In this document: in pieces, positions 49,219 through 59,060 of the stretch
How positions within the stretch are numbered: position 1 is the stretch's first letter
How the letters are laid out: every line of letters starts with the position of its first letter
Assembly (NCBI RefSeq): GCF_040373385.1
Contig: NZ_JBDXXH010000003.1
Location: 434,001-498,000 of the forward strand
Direction: 5' to 3'
DNA from: Nitratidesulfovibrio sp.
GTDB lineage: Bacteria > Desulfobacterota > Desulfovibrionia > Desulfovibrionales > Desulfovibrionaceae
Length of the DNA stretch: 64,000 nt
Position numbers and translations under genes: made by a program
The notes under the pieces: generated by a model
The model's database searches: none
What the model was told of the DNA's origin: nothing
The model's input: only the letters and a program-made list of their open reading frames with translations

Positions 49219-50423
49219 TGCAGTGTCGCGAATTCGCCGTCGCGAATGGTCAGGATGAAAGAACGGCGGTGCACGTCGCCGTACCGGTCGAGGCTGATGG
49301 GGCCGAGCACGCCGGTAAGGTTGCGGACTTCCGGAAGGGTTGCGCGGAGTCGGGCCGGGTCGCCTCCGGCACGGGCCAGGGCATCGCCCAGGACCATGAC
49401 CGCCTCGTAGGCGAAGGCCGCCGCGAAGTTGGGCACCCAGCCGAAGCGTGCCGCATACGCGGCGTGAAAGTTGCGGAAGGAATCGTCGTCAAGGTCGGCG
49501 GCGTAGGCGTGGGCAAAGATGATGCCCTCCACGTCGCGGCCACCCGCCAGCACCAGTTCGCGGGTATACCCCCACGGTGAGCTGTACAGCGCGGGAAAGA
49601 ATCCGGTGCGGTGAAAGGTCTGGGCGGCCATGGCCACATCGCGTGCCGGGCACACCAGCAGCATGCCCGATGAGGCCGATTGCCGGGCATGGCGGAGCGC
49701 TTCGGCGAATTCCCCCCGGTCGGAGGTGGCATAGGGCAGGTCGGCGGCCACGGTGCCTCCCAGTTCGCGGAACCGGGCCACGAAGGCTTGCGCGAAGGGG
49801 GTGGAGAAGGGGGCGTTGGCGGTCTCGCGGACCACGGCCATCTCGCGCAGACCGGCGGACCGGGCGTACGCGGCCAGCGTCTCGGCCCAGGCCGTGTTGG
49901 CCGGAATGACGCGAAAAAAGCCGTCCTCCTTGCCTTCCAGCTCGGGGGCGCTGGCGGTGGGAGAGATCAACGGCACCCCGGCGGTTTCCCACAGGGGCAG
50001 GGTCGCCACGGTCTGGCCGCTGGTCATGTGTCCCACCCCTACCTGCACCTTGCGGGCAAGCAGCCGGGTGACCGCCGCGCGGGCCTCGTCGGGGGTGGTG
50101 CCGTCGTGCTCGGCCACCAGTTCAAGGCGGCGTCCGGCCACGCCCCCGGCGGCGTTCAGGTGATCGACGGCCAACTGCGCGCCATTGCGCCCCTGCACGC
50201 CCAGGTCGGACGTGAGGCCTTCGAGCTGCCCGGCAAAGCCGATGCGCACGGTGTCCGGCTCGCGCCGCAGGATCAGCAGGACGGCCAGGGCCGCAAGGGT
50301 CATGACGGCAACGGCCATGGCCACGGCAGCCATCAGGGCGCGGCGCTGGCGGCGGCCCGGTTCGACGCCCTGCTGGAGGGCATGCTTCTGGCCCGGGGTA
50401 TCCCCGTGATCTGCGTGCGCCAT
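49215..50423 (-). CDS. Periplasmic ligand-binding protein (ABC-type) coupled to a histidine kinase
   Basis: This 402-residue protein has the Peripla_BP_6 fold (VRIGFAGQLEGLTSDLGVQGRNG, GHMTSGQTVATLPLWETAGV, LISPTASAPELEG). It is tethered by an N-terminal membrane helix (MAAVAMAVAVMTLAALAVLLIL) instead of a cleaved signal. No permease or ATPase gene is near; instead its stop overlaps the start of the histidine kinase at 49218. A sensing role, presenting ligand to the kinase, is inferred. The start at 50423 has GAGGGG 5 bases upstream; one at 50468 has none. Confidence 0.85.
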   Translation of the reverse strand: MAHADHGDTPGQKHALQQGVEPGRRQRRALMAAVAMAVAVMTLAALAVLLILRREPDTVRIGFAGQLEGLTSDLGVQGRNGAQLAVDHLNAAGGVAGRRLELVAEHDGTTPDEARAAVTRLLARKVQVGVGHMTSGQTVATLPLWETAGVPLISPTASAPELEGKEDGFFRVIPANTAWAETLAAYARSAGLREMAVVRETANAPFSTPFAQAFVARFRELGGTVAADLPYATSDRGEFAEALRHARQSASSGMLLVCPARDVAMAAQTFHRTGFFPALYSSPWGYTRELVLAGGRDVEGIIFAHAYAADLDDDSFRNFHAAYAARFGWVPNFAAAFAYEAVMVLGDALARAGGDPARLRATLPEVRNLTGVLGPISLDRYGDVHRRSFILTIRDGEFATLQ

Positions 50424-50642
50424 GTGACCCCTCGCGGTGGCGATATGGCCGAATCTTATAGTGGCCATGGGCTAAAGTCCATCGGGCGGCATGCGGGGGG
50501 CTGGTGAGGCCACCCGTGACGTGGCGGGCCGCGCTCCCTCCGCCGTTACTGTGGACGCGCCGGGCAGGCTCTGGCACCATGGGGCTGCGCGGTCAGCGCT
50601 GGGCGGCATGGTGTCGCCACCATGCCGCGCAAGGGAGTCCCC

Positions 50643-51398
50643 ATGTCCGCGCCCCATGCCCCCGAGGATTCGCCCCCCGTGACGGACGCGACTAACGCCA
50701 ATGGCGCCAATGGAGCCAATGGCACCCATGGCGCCGCTGGCGCGGATTCCGGCGCGTTCCGGCTGGAACTGTCCGCCGACGAGCGGGCGTGGCTGCTCGA
50801 CCTGGCCCGTTGGGCCGTGCTGCACCGATTGGCCGAAGCCGGGGCCTTGCCGGATGAAACCGGTGGTCTGGCCGACAGTGCTGGTCAGGCCGATAGTGGT
50901 GATCCGGCCAGTCCGGATGTCTCCGGGGTGCCCACGCCGCCCCCCGGTGTGCTGCACCGTTCCCTTGGTGCCTTCGTCACCTTCAAGAAGGACGGCCACC
51001 TGCGCGGTTGCATCGGTTCCATGGTCGGCGACGGGCCGTTGTACCTCACCGTGGCGCGCATGGCCCGCGCGGCGGCCTTCGAGGACCCGCGCTTTCCGCC
51101 GGTGACCGCCGCCGAGGCATCCGCGCTGGAACTGGACATTTCCGTGCTCGGCCCGCTCACCCGCTGTCCCGATCCGTCGCTGGTGCGGGTGGGGCGGCAC
51201 GGACTGCTGGTGCGCCAGGGGTATCGCTCTGGCGTGCTGTTGCCGCAGGTGCCGGTGGAATGGGGCTGGGACCGCGAAACCTTCCTGGCCCAGACCTGCC
51301 GCAAGGCGGGGTTGCCGCCCGATGCATGGCGAGAAGCCTGGAAGGACGGGCGTACCGAGCTGTACTGGTTCGAGGCCGAAGTATTCGGCGACCTGTGA
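50643..51398 (+). CDS. AMMECR1 domain protein
   Basis: This 251-residue soluble protein has the AMMECR1 core over about 50-250: FVTFKKDGHLRGCIGSM (the LRGCIG hallmark), AAFEDPRFPPVTAAEASALELDISVL, GLLVRQGYRSGVLLPQVPVEWGWD and CRKAGLPPDAW. The family is widespread but its biochemistry is not settled. The N-terminus has an NGANGANGTHG stretch encoded by nonamer repeats (50694-50738), and a second repetitive insert (GLADSAGQADSGDPASPD) lies near residue 75. AAGGGAG precedes the ATG at 50643. Confidence 0.87.
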   Translation: MSAPHAPEDSPPVTDATNANGANGANGTHGAAGADSGAFRLELSADERAWLLDLARWAVLHRLAEAGALPDETGGLADSAGQADSGDPASPDVSGVPTPPPGVLHRSLGAFVTFKKDGHLRGCIGSMVGDGPLYLTVARMARAAAFEDPRFPPVTAAEASALELDISVLGPLTRCPDPSLVRVGRHGLLVRQGYRSGVLLPQVPVEWGWDRETFLAQTCRKAGLPPDAWREAWKDGRTELYWFEAEVFGDL

Positions 51399-51686
51399 AC
51401 ACGGCCTGCCGTCCGGCGCATCCATTCTGCCTTTCCGCTCCCTGCCGGGGGCTTCCCGCCTCGACAGCTTGTTCCGCCGCTACCGGCATGCCGCCGTGCT
51501 TGTGCATGCGCGGCATCCGTACGCTGGCCGCTGGTGAGCGCTCGCCGCGTTGACAGTGTCTACGCGCGGGCGTAGGGCACACCTTCCGGATCCAACCCGT
51601 GCACGGGCCTTCAGCCCGCATGCAGCCCCGTTTCCGTCCCCCTCATCCGGCGCGGCGTTTTCCGCTTGCGTCCGCAGGAGTATTGC

Positions 51687-52853
51687 GTGCAGCGCATTCC
51701 CGACCTGCCCACCATTCCCAACAGGCCCATGTACATCTTCCTGCTGGTGCTCACCGTGGCCAACGCCATCGGGTACCAGGGGTGGAGCACGCTCTACACC
51801 AACTTCGCCGTGCACGAGGCGGGGCTTACCGGCGCCCAGAACGGCCTTGTGCAGTCGCTGCGCGAGGTGCCGGGCCTCTTGTCCCTCGGGGTCATTCTGC
51901 TGCTGCTGGTGCTGCGCGAACACCGCCTGGCGGCGCTTTCGGTGGTCATGCTGGGCGCGGGTGTGCTGGCGGCCGGGTTCTTTCCGTCGTTCGGGGGCAT
52001 CGTGTTCACCACCATGCTCATGTCCTTCGGGTTTCACTACTTCGAGACCACCAACCAGTCGCTGATCCTGCAATACTTCGACGTGCGCACTGCGCCGCTG
52101 GTCATCGGGCGGCTGCGCGGGCTCAACGCCGGGGGCAACCTGGCCATCGGCGCGGTGATCCTTGTTGCCGCCGGGGCGCTGCCCTTTTCCGGCCTGTTCG
52201 CCATCTCGGGCGGGCTGGCCATACTGGCCGGCCTGTGGGCCCTGACGCAGGATCCGCGCGCCCAGGGGCTGCCGGTGCAGCGGCGGGGCATGGTCATGCG
52301 CAAACGCTACTGGCTGTTCTATTTGCTTACCCTGCTGGGCGGGGCGCGGCGGCAGATATTCATCGTGTTCTCGGCCTTTCTGCTGGTGGAACGGTTCGAA
52401 TTCGGCGTGCGCGAGATGACCCTGTTCTTCATGCTGAACAACGCGGTGAACTGGTTCCTGAACCCGCTCATCGGCAAGGCCATCAACGCCGTGGGCGAAC
52501 GCAGGCTGCTGGTGATGGAATGCCTGTCCCTGGGGTGCATCTGCCTGGCCTACACCGTGGTCGAGGACCGCTGGCTGGTGGGCCTGCTGTATGTGCTGGA
52601 CCAGATATTCTTCAATTTCATCGTGGCCGTGCGTACCTATTTCCAGAAGATAGCCGACCCGGCGGACATCGCCCCCAGCATGGCCGTGAGCGTGGCGGTG
52701 AACCACGTGGCGGCGGTGGTGGTGCCCGTGGTGGGCGGCATGTTGTGGATGATGGACTTTCGCATTCCGTTTTATCTGGGGGCCGTGCTGGCGGGGTGTT
52801 CGCTGGTGGCGACACTGTTCATGCGGCAGCCCGCGCGGGGCGCGTCTTGCTAA
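51687..52853 (+). CDS. MFS transporter
   Basis: A 388-residue membrane carrier with about 12 hydrophobic helices. Landmarks include YIFLLVLTVANAIGYQGWST at helix 1, LREVPGLLSLGVILLLLVLREHR and RRGMVMRKRYWLFYLLTLLGGARR at the central loop. It matches MFS transporters in architecture but shows no marker of a known substrate. A GTG at 51687 is chosen as start because AGGAG lies 6 bases upstream; no in-frame ATG has such a site. Confidence 0.78.
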   Translation: MQRIPDLPTIPNRPMYIFLLVLTVANAIGYQGWSTLYTNFAVHEAGLTGAQNGLVQSLREVPGLLSLGVILLLLVLREHRLAALSVVMLGAGVLAAGFFPSFGGIVFTTMLMSFGFHYFETTNQSLILQYFDVRTAPLVIGRLRGLNAGGNLAIGAVILVAAGALPFSGLFAISGGLAILAGLWALTQDPRAQGLPVQRRGMVMRKRYWLFYLLTLLGGARRQIFIVFSAFLLVERFEFGVREMTLFFMLNNAVNWFLNPLIGKAINAVGERRLLVMECLSLGCICLAYTVVEDRWLVGLLYVLDQIFFNFIVAVRTYFQKIADPADIAPSMAVSVAVNHVAAVVVPVVGGMLWMMDFRIPFYLGAVLAGCSLVATLFMRQPARGASC

Positions 52854-52911
52854 ATGGTCCGGCAGCGACTACCCTTGTGGTACGATCCGTGAACCGCAAG
52901 GAGGTTGTGTC

Positions 52912-53454
52912 ATGTCGCGCCCGTTCCCGCTCCGCACGCCCGCATCGAAGTCGCGCCCATGGGCGCCCCTGCTGCTGTCCGTTTCGCTGTTCCTGATCGC
53001 CGCCGCACTGTTCCTTCCGCTTTCCGGCGTTTTCGGCGCCTCCACCGCGCTGGCGGCGGAGGCAGCGCCCAAGGCCGTGGCCGACAAGCCCGCCCCCAAT
53101 GTGGACCGGGCCGTGCAAGTGGCCGTGGAACTGGAAGGCACCGACAGTCTGGGCGCGCGCCTGGCCTTTCGTCTGAAGGATACCTTCAACTCCAGTTCAC
53201 TGTTCGTGCTGTCCGAAAAGGATGCCCCCAAGATACGCGTGCTGCTTTCCACCACGCCGGAATTCCCGTCGCGGCCTTCTGTGGGTTCGGCCTACTCCGT
53301 GGTCTGGGTGTTCTCGCAGAGCGAAGGCACCTTGCGCCACTACCTGGCCCGCGAGGTGGGCGTGGTGACGGCGGAGACGGTGGAAGACCTTGTGGCGCAC
53401 ATCGTCGAGCGCACCGACGGCATTTCCGTCCGCTACGGCTACCTGTTCCAGTAG
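52912..53454 (+). CDS. Secreted hypothetical protein
   Basis: A 180-residue protein with a long N-terminal hydrophobic stretch (PLLLSVSLFLIAAALFLPLS) and probable signal cleavage near ALAAEA. The mature part (VDRAVQVAVELEGTDSLGARLAFRLKDTFNSSSLFVLSEKD) has no recognised family but looks like a small alpha/beta domain. AAGGAGG precedes the ATG. It is 7 bases from the universal stress protein gene, so they are probably co-transcribed. Confidence 0.72.
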   Translation: MSRPFPLRTPASKSRPWAPLLLSVSLFLIAAALFLPLSGVFGASTALAAEAAPKAVADKPAPNVDRAVQVAVELEGTDSLGARLAFRLKDTFNSSSLFVLSEKDAPKIRVLLSTTPEFPSRPSVGSAYSVVWVFSQSEGTLRHYLAREVGVVTAETVEDLVAHIVERTDGISVRYGYLFQ

Positions 53455-53461
53455 GCCCATC

Positions 53462-54373
53462 ATGGAGCGCCACCTGCTGCTGACCATGGGGGGAGACGGC
53501 GGCGAATCGTGGAACCTGCGCTTCGTGGCCGGTTTCTTTCGCCGCAAGTCGGCCTTGCGGCTGACGCTGTTCTACGTGGTGCCCGATGCCTACGCCTCGG
53601 GCCCCGGCGAGGTGGTCCTGTCCGATGCGCAGATGCGCCAGGGGCTGGAACAACTGGCCAGGGCGCGCCGCTGGGCCGTGGAGCACGGCTTTGCGTCGGA
53701 ATACGTGGAGACGCGCGCGGTGCCCCGCCAGTTCGGCGTGGTGCGCGACATCGTCGAGGAAGCCCACAAGGGCCTGTACGATGCCGTGGTATCCGGCCGC
53801 CGCTATCTGGGCTGGCTGGAGCAGACCTACACCACCAGCGTCTCGCGCGGGCTGCTGGGCGAAGAAATCGCCTTTCCCCTGTGGGTGTGCCACCAGCCGG
53901 AACCGGACCTGTCCAACGTGCTGCTGTGCGTTGACGGGTCTGGCGAGAACCTGCGCATGGCCGACCACGTGGGGTTCATGCTGGCCACCCCCGGCGCCGA
54001 GGACCACACCGTGACCCTGCTGCATTGCAGGGAACCGGACACCGCCACGGGACATCACGGGGCGGGGAAGGGCGGTGGTGACGCGCAGCCCTTGGGCGAA
54101 GACGCCATCGCCGCCGCGCGAGAGGCCGTGCTGGCCAACGGCGTGGACGAGTCGCGGGTGCGCGTGCTGATGCTGGACACCCGTGCCTGCCCCGACAGGG
54201 CGGAAAAGGCCGAAGCCATCCTGCGCGTGGCCGAGCAGGACAGGTTTGCCGTGGTGGCGGTGGGCCGTCGCACGGCCCTGCCCGATACCCTGATGCGCCG
54301 CATGTTCGGGCGCAGCGTCAGCGAACGGCTGCACGACCGGGTGAACCGTTTTTCCCTGTGGGTGAGCAAGTAG
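53462..54373 (+). CDS. Tandem-type universal stress protein
   Basis: This 303-residue protein contains two USP-like halves. The first (about 1-150, MERHLLLTMGGDGG...DIVEEAHKGLYDAVVSGRR) is degenerate. The second (about 155-303) has SNVLLCVDGSGENLRMADHVGFML and ends with VVAVGRRTALPDTLMRRMFGRSVSERL, close to the ATP-binding G-x2-G-x9-G-S/T pattern. It sits between the secreted hypothetical and the histidine kinase (3 bases before it), all on the plus strand. Confidence 0.82.
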   Translation: MERHLLLTMGGDGGESWNLRFVAGFFRRKSALRLTLFYVVPDAYASGPGEVVLSDAQMRQGLEQLARARRWAVEHGFASEYVETRAVPRQFGVVRDIVEEAHKGLYDAVVSGRRYLGWLEQTYTTSVSRGLLGEEIAFPLWVCHQPEPDLSNVLLCVDGSGENLRMADHVGFMLATPGAEDHTVTLLHCREPDTATGHHGAGKGGGDAQPLGEDAIAAAREAVLANGVDESRVRVLMLDTRACPDRAEKAEAILRVAEQDRFAVVAVGRRTALPDTLMRRMFGRSVSERLHDRVNRFSLWVSK

Positions 54374-54376
54374 ACC

Positions 54377-56908
54377 ATGCCCAAGCGCGCCGTTTCCCGT
54401 ACCGGCAAGGCCTCCGGCACCGGGGGAGTGTCGCCGGAATTGCCCGGCGCAGCGGCATCGCCTGCGTCCGTCAATCCTGCTCCCTCGCCCTGCCCTGCCA
54501 GTCCTGGCAGTCCTGGCAGTTCTGGCAGTCCTGCCAGCTCTGGCAGTCCCCACTGTCCCGCCCGCTCCGCCCACGCCGCATTGCCCGGGGGGGGCGATTC
54601 TTTCGCTGGAGGGGCCGAGCCCCGGCCGGAGCTGTTCCCCCCGTCCGCCACGCACTCCTCCGCCCGGACACCGGACGAGGAACTGCAACGCCTGCGCGCC
54701 GAGGTGGCCGTGCTGCGCCACCGGCTGCGCAAGGCTGAGGCGCGCCTGCTGCCCCTGAATGCCGACCCGGAAACACCGGACATGCTGCTGGACGCGGTGC
54801 CCCTGCTGGCGCTGTGCATCGACGCCGACGGGCGGATGCGCATGGTCAACCGGGGCTTCGAATCGCTGTTCGGCGTCTGGCGCATGGAGGCACGCGGCCG
54901 GGGGCTGGCGGAACTGGTCCCCCCGGAGGTGGCCGCGCAATTGTCCCCCATGCTGGCCCGCGCCTTTGCCGGTGAAGCGCGCGTGACCGGAGAACTGGCC
55001 GTCACCAACCGCACGGGCCAGCGCTGGTTCAACATTACCCTGGTCGGGCGCGGCCTGCCGGGCAGCGGCATCATGTGCCGGGTGTTGCTGGTGGGGGTGG
55101 AAATAACCGAGGCGGTCACCGCCCGCCATGCCCTGCGCGAGATAGGCGAAACCCGTCGTGCCCTGCTGGACGCGGCGCCGGGGGCGGCCTTTCTGATGGA
55201 GCCGAACGGTACCATCGTGGCCCACAACAGCGCTGCCTCGCGCCATGCCTGGCGCGACGGGCAGGACATGGCTGGCGAGAGCGTGTTCGCCCACATGCCG
55301 CCGGACATGGCCGCCAGGCGCCGGGCAGAGCTTGCGCGTTGCGTGGCCACCGGGCGCGGCGGCTACTTCGAGGACCACGACGGCGGCCGCGTGCTGCGCC
55401 ACAACCTGGTGCCCGTGTACGACGCGCAAGGCCGGGTAGCCCAGATCGCCGCGTACGTGCACGACGTGACCACCCAGCGCCGGGCCGAGGAGGAACTGCA
55501 AGCCACCCTGGAGCGCAAGGACCGCATGGTCCATGCCCACGAGGCGGCTCTGGGCCGACACGAACGGCTGCTGCGGCGCATCTACGACGACGTGCCCGTG
55601 GGGCTTCTGCATACCAGCGCGGCGGGCAACGTCATCGAGGCCAACCGGGCGCTGTGCGCCATTACCGGGCTGACCCTCGGCGAGATGCGCGGCACCCACG
55701 TGCTCGACCTGGTGTTGCCCGAATACCGCGAAGCCCTGACCTACGAGATGCAGCGCAACCGGGCGGAACGTGACCGGGTGGCCCGGTTCGAGGTGCGGGT
55801 GCGCAGGCCCGACGGCGAGATACGGTTGTGCCGCGTCACCTCCACGGTGATCTGGGGCACCGATGACCTGCCCCTGTTCGGGCTGGGCGTGGTGGAGGAC
55901 CAGACCGAACTGTACCGCCTGCGCGCCGAGGCCGTGCGGGCCGGACAACTGGCCGCCCTGGGCGAACTGGCCGCCGGGGTGGCGCACGAGATCAACAACC
56001 CCATCAACGGCATCATCAACTGCGCCCAGCTGATGCTGGACGATGCCGACGTGGCCGCGCAGGGCGGCATGCGGCACGAGCCGCAGCCCGAGCTGGCCGG
56101 GCGCATCCTGCGCGAAGGGCAGCGCATCGCGGGCATCGTGCGCAACCTGCTGTTCTTCGGGCGCGACCGGCGCGACGCCGACGTGCGGGTGGACCTGCGC
56201 GAGGTGCTGCACGATGCCCTGGCCCTGACCCGCACCCACATGGAGGGCGACGGGGTGGTCATCGAACTCGACCTGCCGGATGTGCCGCTGATGGTGGTGG
56301 GCCGCCCCGGCGAATTGCAGCAGGTCTTCATGAATCTTCTGGCCAATGCCCACCATGCCCTGAACGCGGCGGCGACCGGTGAACCCGGGGAACCCGGCGC
56401 TGGCCCGCGTTCCCGGCGCCTGATCCTGACGGCGGCGCGGTCCTCGCTGGGGCCGCAACGCGAGGTGGCCCGCAAGGGTGTGACGCTTGACGGGGGGGGC
56501 GATGGCTGCCGGGGGGTATGCATTCCCGAACGCCGCGCCGCGCGGCGAAGAGGCGGGCGCCTGACGGTGAGCGGCCCGTGCGTGTGCGTCACCGTGGCCG
56601 ACACCGGCTCGGGCATTGCCCCGGCGGTGCTGGAACGGGTGTTCGAGCCGTTTTTCACCACCAAGCCGGAGGGCAAGGGCACCGGGCTCGGCCTGTCCAT
56701 CAGTTACGGCATCATCAAGAGCCACGGCGGCACGCTGATGCTGGACAGCGACGGCGTTTCGGGCAGCCGCGCCGTGGTGGTGCTGCCCGAGGCCCCGCCC
56801 GAGACAAGCCCCGAGGCTGGCGCGGCGGCGCCCGGCAGTCCGGATGCGCCCGGTCACACCACAGGCACGCACGGGGAGGTCGCCCATGGCGAAGATACTG
56901 CTCGTTGA
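54377..56908 (+). CDS. Multi-PAS histidine kinase (NtrB-like)
   Basis: This 843-residue kinase has no clear membrane segment and is probably cytoplasmic. It has a low-complexity start (residues 30-60 encoded by nonamers, 54496-54549) and three PAS domains (about 134-250, 258-370, 398-512). HisKA has His537 in GVAHEINNPINGI, and the HATPase domain shows MNLLANAHHALN, VADTGSGI and GTGLGLSISYGII. An insert of about 60 residues (ARSSLGPQREVARKG region) splits the ATPase. Two 8-G runs lie in the coding frame. It overlaps the regulator gene by 23 bases, marking a cognate pair. Confidence 0.92.
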   Translation: MPKRAVSRTGKASGTGGVSPELPGAAASPASVNPAPSPCPASPGSPGSSGSPASSGSPHCPARSAHAALPGGGDSFAGGAEPRPELFPPSATHSSARTPDEELQRLRAEVAVLRHRLRKAEARLLPLNADPETPDMLLDAVPLLALCIDADGRMRMVNRGFESLFGVWRMEARGRGLAELVPPEVAAQLSPMLARAFAGEARVTGELAVTNRTGQRWFNITLVGRGLPGSGIMCRVLLVGVEITEAVTARHALREIGETRRALLDAAPGAAFLMEPNGTIVAHNSAASRHAWRDGQDMAGESVFAHMPPDMAARRRAELARCVATGRGGYFEDHDGGRVLRHNLVPVYDAQGRVAQIAAYVHDVTTQRRAEEELQATLERKDRMVHAHEAALGRHERLLRRIYDDVPVGLLHTSAAGNVIEANRALCAITGLTLGEMRGTHVLDLVLPEYREALTYEMQRNRAERDRVARFEVRVRRPDGEIRLCRVTSTVIWGTDDLPLFGLGVVEDQTELYRLRAEAVRAGQLAALGELAAGVAHEINNPINGIINCAQLMLDDADVAAQGGMRHEPQPELAGRILREGQRIAGIVRNLLFFGRDRRDADVRVDLREVLHDALALTRTHMEGDGVVIELDLPDVPLMVVGRPGELQQVFMNLLANAHHALNAAATGEPGEPGAGPRSRRLILTAARSSLGPQREVARKGVTLDGGGDGCRGVCIPERRAARRRGGRLTVSGPCVCVTVADTGSGIAPAVLERVFEPFFTTKPEGKGTGLGLSISYGIIKSHGGTLMLDSDGVSGSRAVVVLPEAPPETSPEAGAAAPGSPDAPGHTTGTHGEVAHGEDTAR

Positions 56909-59060
56909 CGACGAGGAGAGCATCCGCTTCACCCTTTCGGCCTTTTTGCGCCGTGACGGCCACGTGGTGGTGACGGCGGCCAGCCTGGAAGAAGCGTTGC
57001 ATGCGCTGGAACCGGCCAACGGCGGCCCGCCGGACCTCGTCATCACCGATATCGTGCTGCGCGGCGAAAACGGACTGGATTTCGCCCGTACCGTGCGCGA
57101 ACGCTGCCCCTTCGTGCCGGTCATCCTGCTGACGGGGCGGCCCAGTGTGGAATCCGCCGTGCGGGCGGTGTCGGAAGGGGCGGAACAGTACCTGACCAAG
57201 CCGGTGGACAAGGAACAGATGCTTCAGGCTGCCCGGACGGCCCTGCGCCACAAGGCCCTGGACGACGAGCGCCGCGCCCTGGTGATCGAACGCGAAAACC
57301 TGCGGGTGCACCTGGAGGCGGTGTTCCAGGCCGTGCCCGACGTGCTGGTGACCGTGACCCCTGATTTGCGGATACAGCGCATGAACCGTGCCGCGCGCGA
57401 ACTTCCGGGCGGTGCGCGCGATGCGCGCCAGGCGGCGGGGCGGCGCTTTGACGAGGCGCTGGGGTTGTTCGCCCCATTGTTCCGCCCGGTGCTGGACGAA
57501 ACCCTGGGGGCGCGCCGGGCCTCGCGGCGGCGCCGGGTTTCCGCCCAACTGGCCGACGGACGCGAGCAGGTGTTCGAGATCGAGGCCGCGCCGCTGGTTG
57601 GTGGCGGCGGCGAATTCCTGGGAGCGCTGCTGGTGGCGCGCGATGTCACCCGTCTGGCCGGGCTGGAAGAAGCCCTGGGGCACCGGGCGGGCATGAACCA
57701 GATCATCGGGCGCAGCGCGCCCATGTCCGAGCTGTTCCATCTGCTGGACGAACTGGCCCAGACCGACACCACCGTGCTCATCACCGGCGAATCGGGCACC
57801 GGCAAGGAACTGGTGGCCGAGGCGCTGCACCGGGGCGGGCCGCGCGCGCTGGGGCCGCTGGTCAAGGTGAACTGCTCGGCGCTGTCCGAACACCTGCTGG
57901 AAAGCGAACTGTTCGGCCATGTGCGCGGGGCGTTTACCGGAGCCGTGCGCGACAGGGTGGGCCGGTTCCAGCTGGCGCACGGGGGCACCATCTTTCTGGA
58001 CGAAATCGGCGATGTTTCGTCCGCCGTGCAGCTCAAGCTGCTGCGGGTGTTGCAGGAGCGCGAGTTCGAGCGGGTGGGCGACACCCGCACCGTCAAGGTG
58101 GACGTGCGGGTCATCGCCGCCACCAACCGGCCACTGGCCGAACTGGTGCGTTCCGGCAGGCTGCGCGAGGACCTGTACTACCGGTTGCGGGTGGTGGAAC
58201 TGCACCTGCCCGCCCTGCGCGACCGGCGTTCGGACATCCCCCTGCTGGTGGACCACTTTGTGGAGCAGTTCAACATCCACTTCCACCGCCGCATGGCCGG
58301 GGTGACCCCCGCCGCCCTGCAAGCGCTGATGGCGCATTCCTGGCCCGGCAACGTGCGCGAACTGCGCCACGCGCTGGAGCACGGCTTCATCCTGTCGCGC
58401 GGCGACGTCATCGACGTGGACGCCCTGCCGCCCGAGGTGCGCACCGCAACGGGGATGTCGGCCACCGTCGCGCCCATGCCGCGCAGCATCGCCTGCGATA
58501 CCGACCTGCCGCCAAGGGCGGTGGGCGGCGGGTGGGCCGGGGAATGGGCCAGGGATCGGGAGATGGACCGGAGTACGGACGCCATGGCCCGGTTCCCCCA
58601 TGGAGCATGGTCATCCGGTGCCCCGGTCCACGGCCCTGCCGCCGGTGCACCCGCCGAGCGTGCCGAGGTTGACCATTCCGGCATCTATCCGGACGGGACG
58701 CCCGTGAGCCTGGTCGGCGCCGGACGGGGAAGGGGAAAGGCATCCCCCGCATCGCCGGGATTGGGCGGATCGGCCTTGCCGGTCATGCCGACAGGCCTGG
58801 CGAGTGGTGCGTACGGCGGCCAGGTTGCCGAGGGGCACGCCCCCTACGGTGGGGATGCGGGCCGCCGCCTGCGGCTGACCCCCGAACTGCTGGCCGATGC
58901 CCTGCGCAGGGCCGGGAACAACAAGGCCCGCGCGGCGCGACTGCTGGGTGTTTCGCGCCAGACGGTATACCGCAAGCTGGTAGAGTTCGGCATGCCCGAA
59001 GGCGATCCGGACGGAGAGCCGGGCGGGGGCGCAAGCGAGGGAGACGCATCGGGCCCGTAA
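56886..59060 (+). CDS. Sigma-54-dependent response regulator with PAS domain
   Basis: This 724-residue regulator has a receiver domain (1-120, Asp55 in LVITDIVLRGENG, Lys in YLTKPVD) and a PAS domain (about 140-255). The AAA+ domain has GESGTGKE (301-308), GAFTGA (348-353) and GGTIFLDEIGD. A variable linker of about 150 residues and a Fis-type helix-turn-helix (NKARAARLLGVSRQTVYRKL) follow. The GGGAGG site before 56886 and overlap with the kinase gene indicate a two-component pair acting through sigma-54. Targets are unknown; no GG-N10-GC promoter was found next to it. Confidence 0.92.
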   Translation: MAKILLVDDEESIRFTLSAFLRRDGHVVVTAASLEEALHALEPANGGPPDLVITDIVLRGENGLDFARTVRERCPFVPVILLTGRPSVESAVRAVSEGAEQYLTKPVDKEQMLQAARTALRHKALDDERRALVIERENLRVHLEAVFQAVPDVLVTVTPDLRIQRMNRAARELPGGARDARQAAGRRFDEALGLFAPLFRPVLDETLGARRASRRRRVSAQLADGREQVFEIEAAPLVGGGGEFLGALLVARDVTRLAGLEEALGHRAGMNQIIGRSAPMSELFHLLDELAQTDTTVLITGESGTGKELVAEALHRGGPRALGPLVKVNCSALSEHLLESELFGHVRGAFTGAVRDRVGRFQLAHGGTIFLDEIGDVSSAVQLKLLRVLQEREFERVGDTRTVKVDVRVIAATNRPLAELVRSGRLREDLYYRLRVVELHLPALRDRRSDIPLLVDHFVEQFNIHFHRRMAGVTPAALQALMAHSWPGNVRELRHALEHGFILSRGDVIDVDALPPEVRTATGMSATVAPMPRSIACDTDLPPRAVGGGWAGEWARDREMDRSTDAMARFPHGAWSSGAPVHGPAAGAPAERAEVDHSGIYPDGTPVSLVGAGRGRGKASPASPGLGGSALPVMPTGLASGAYGGQVAEGHAPYGGDAGRRLRLTPELLADALRRAGNNKARAARLLGVSRQTVYRKLVEFGMPEGDPDGEPGGGASEGDASGP

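Noticed and set aside
53186..57211. 1341-residue ORF antisense to the USP/kinase genes
   Set aside because: It is a shadow of the high-GC plus-strand genes, composed of low-complexity His/Gln/Gly-rich sequence.
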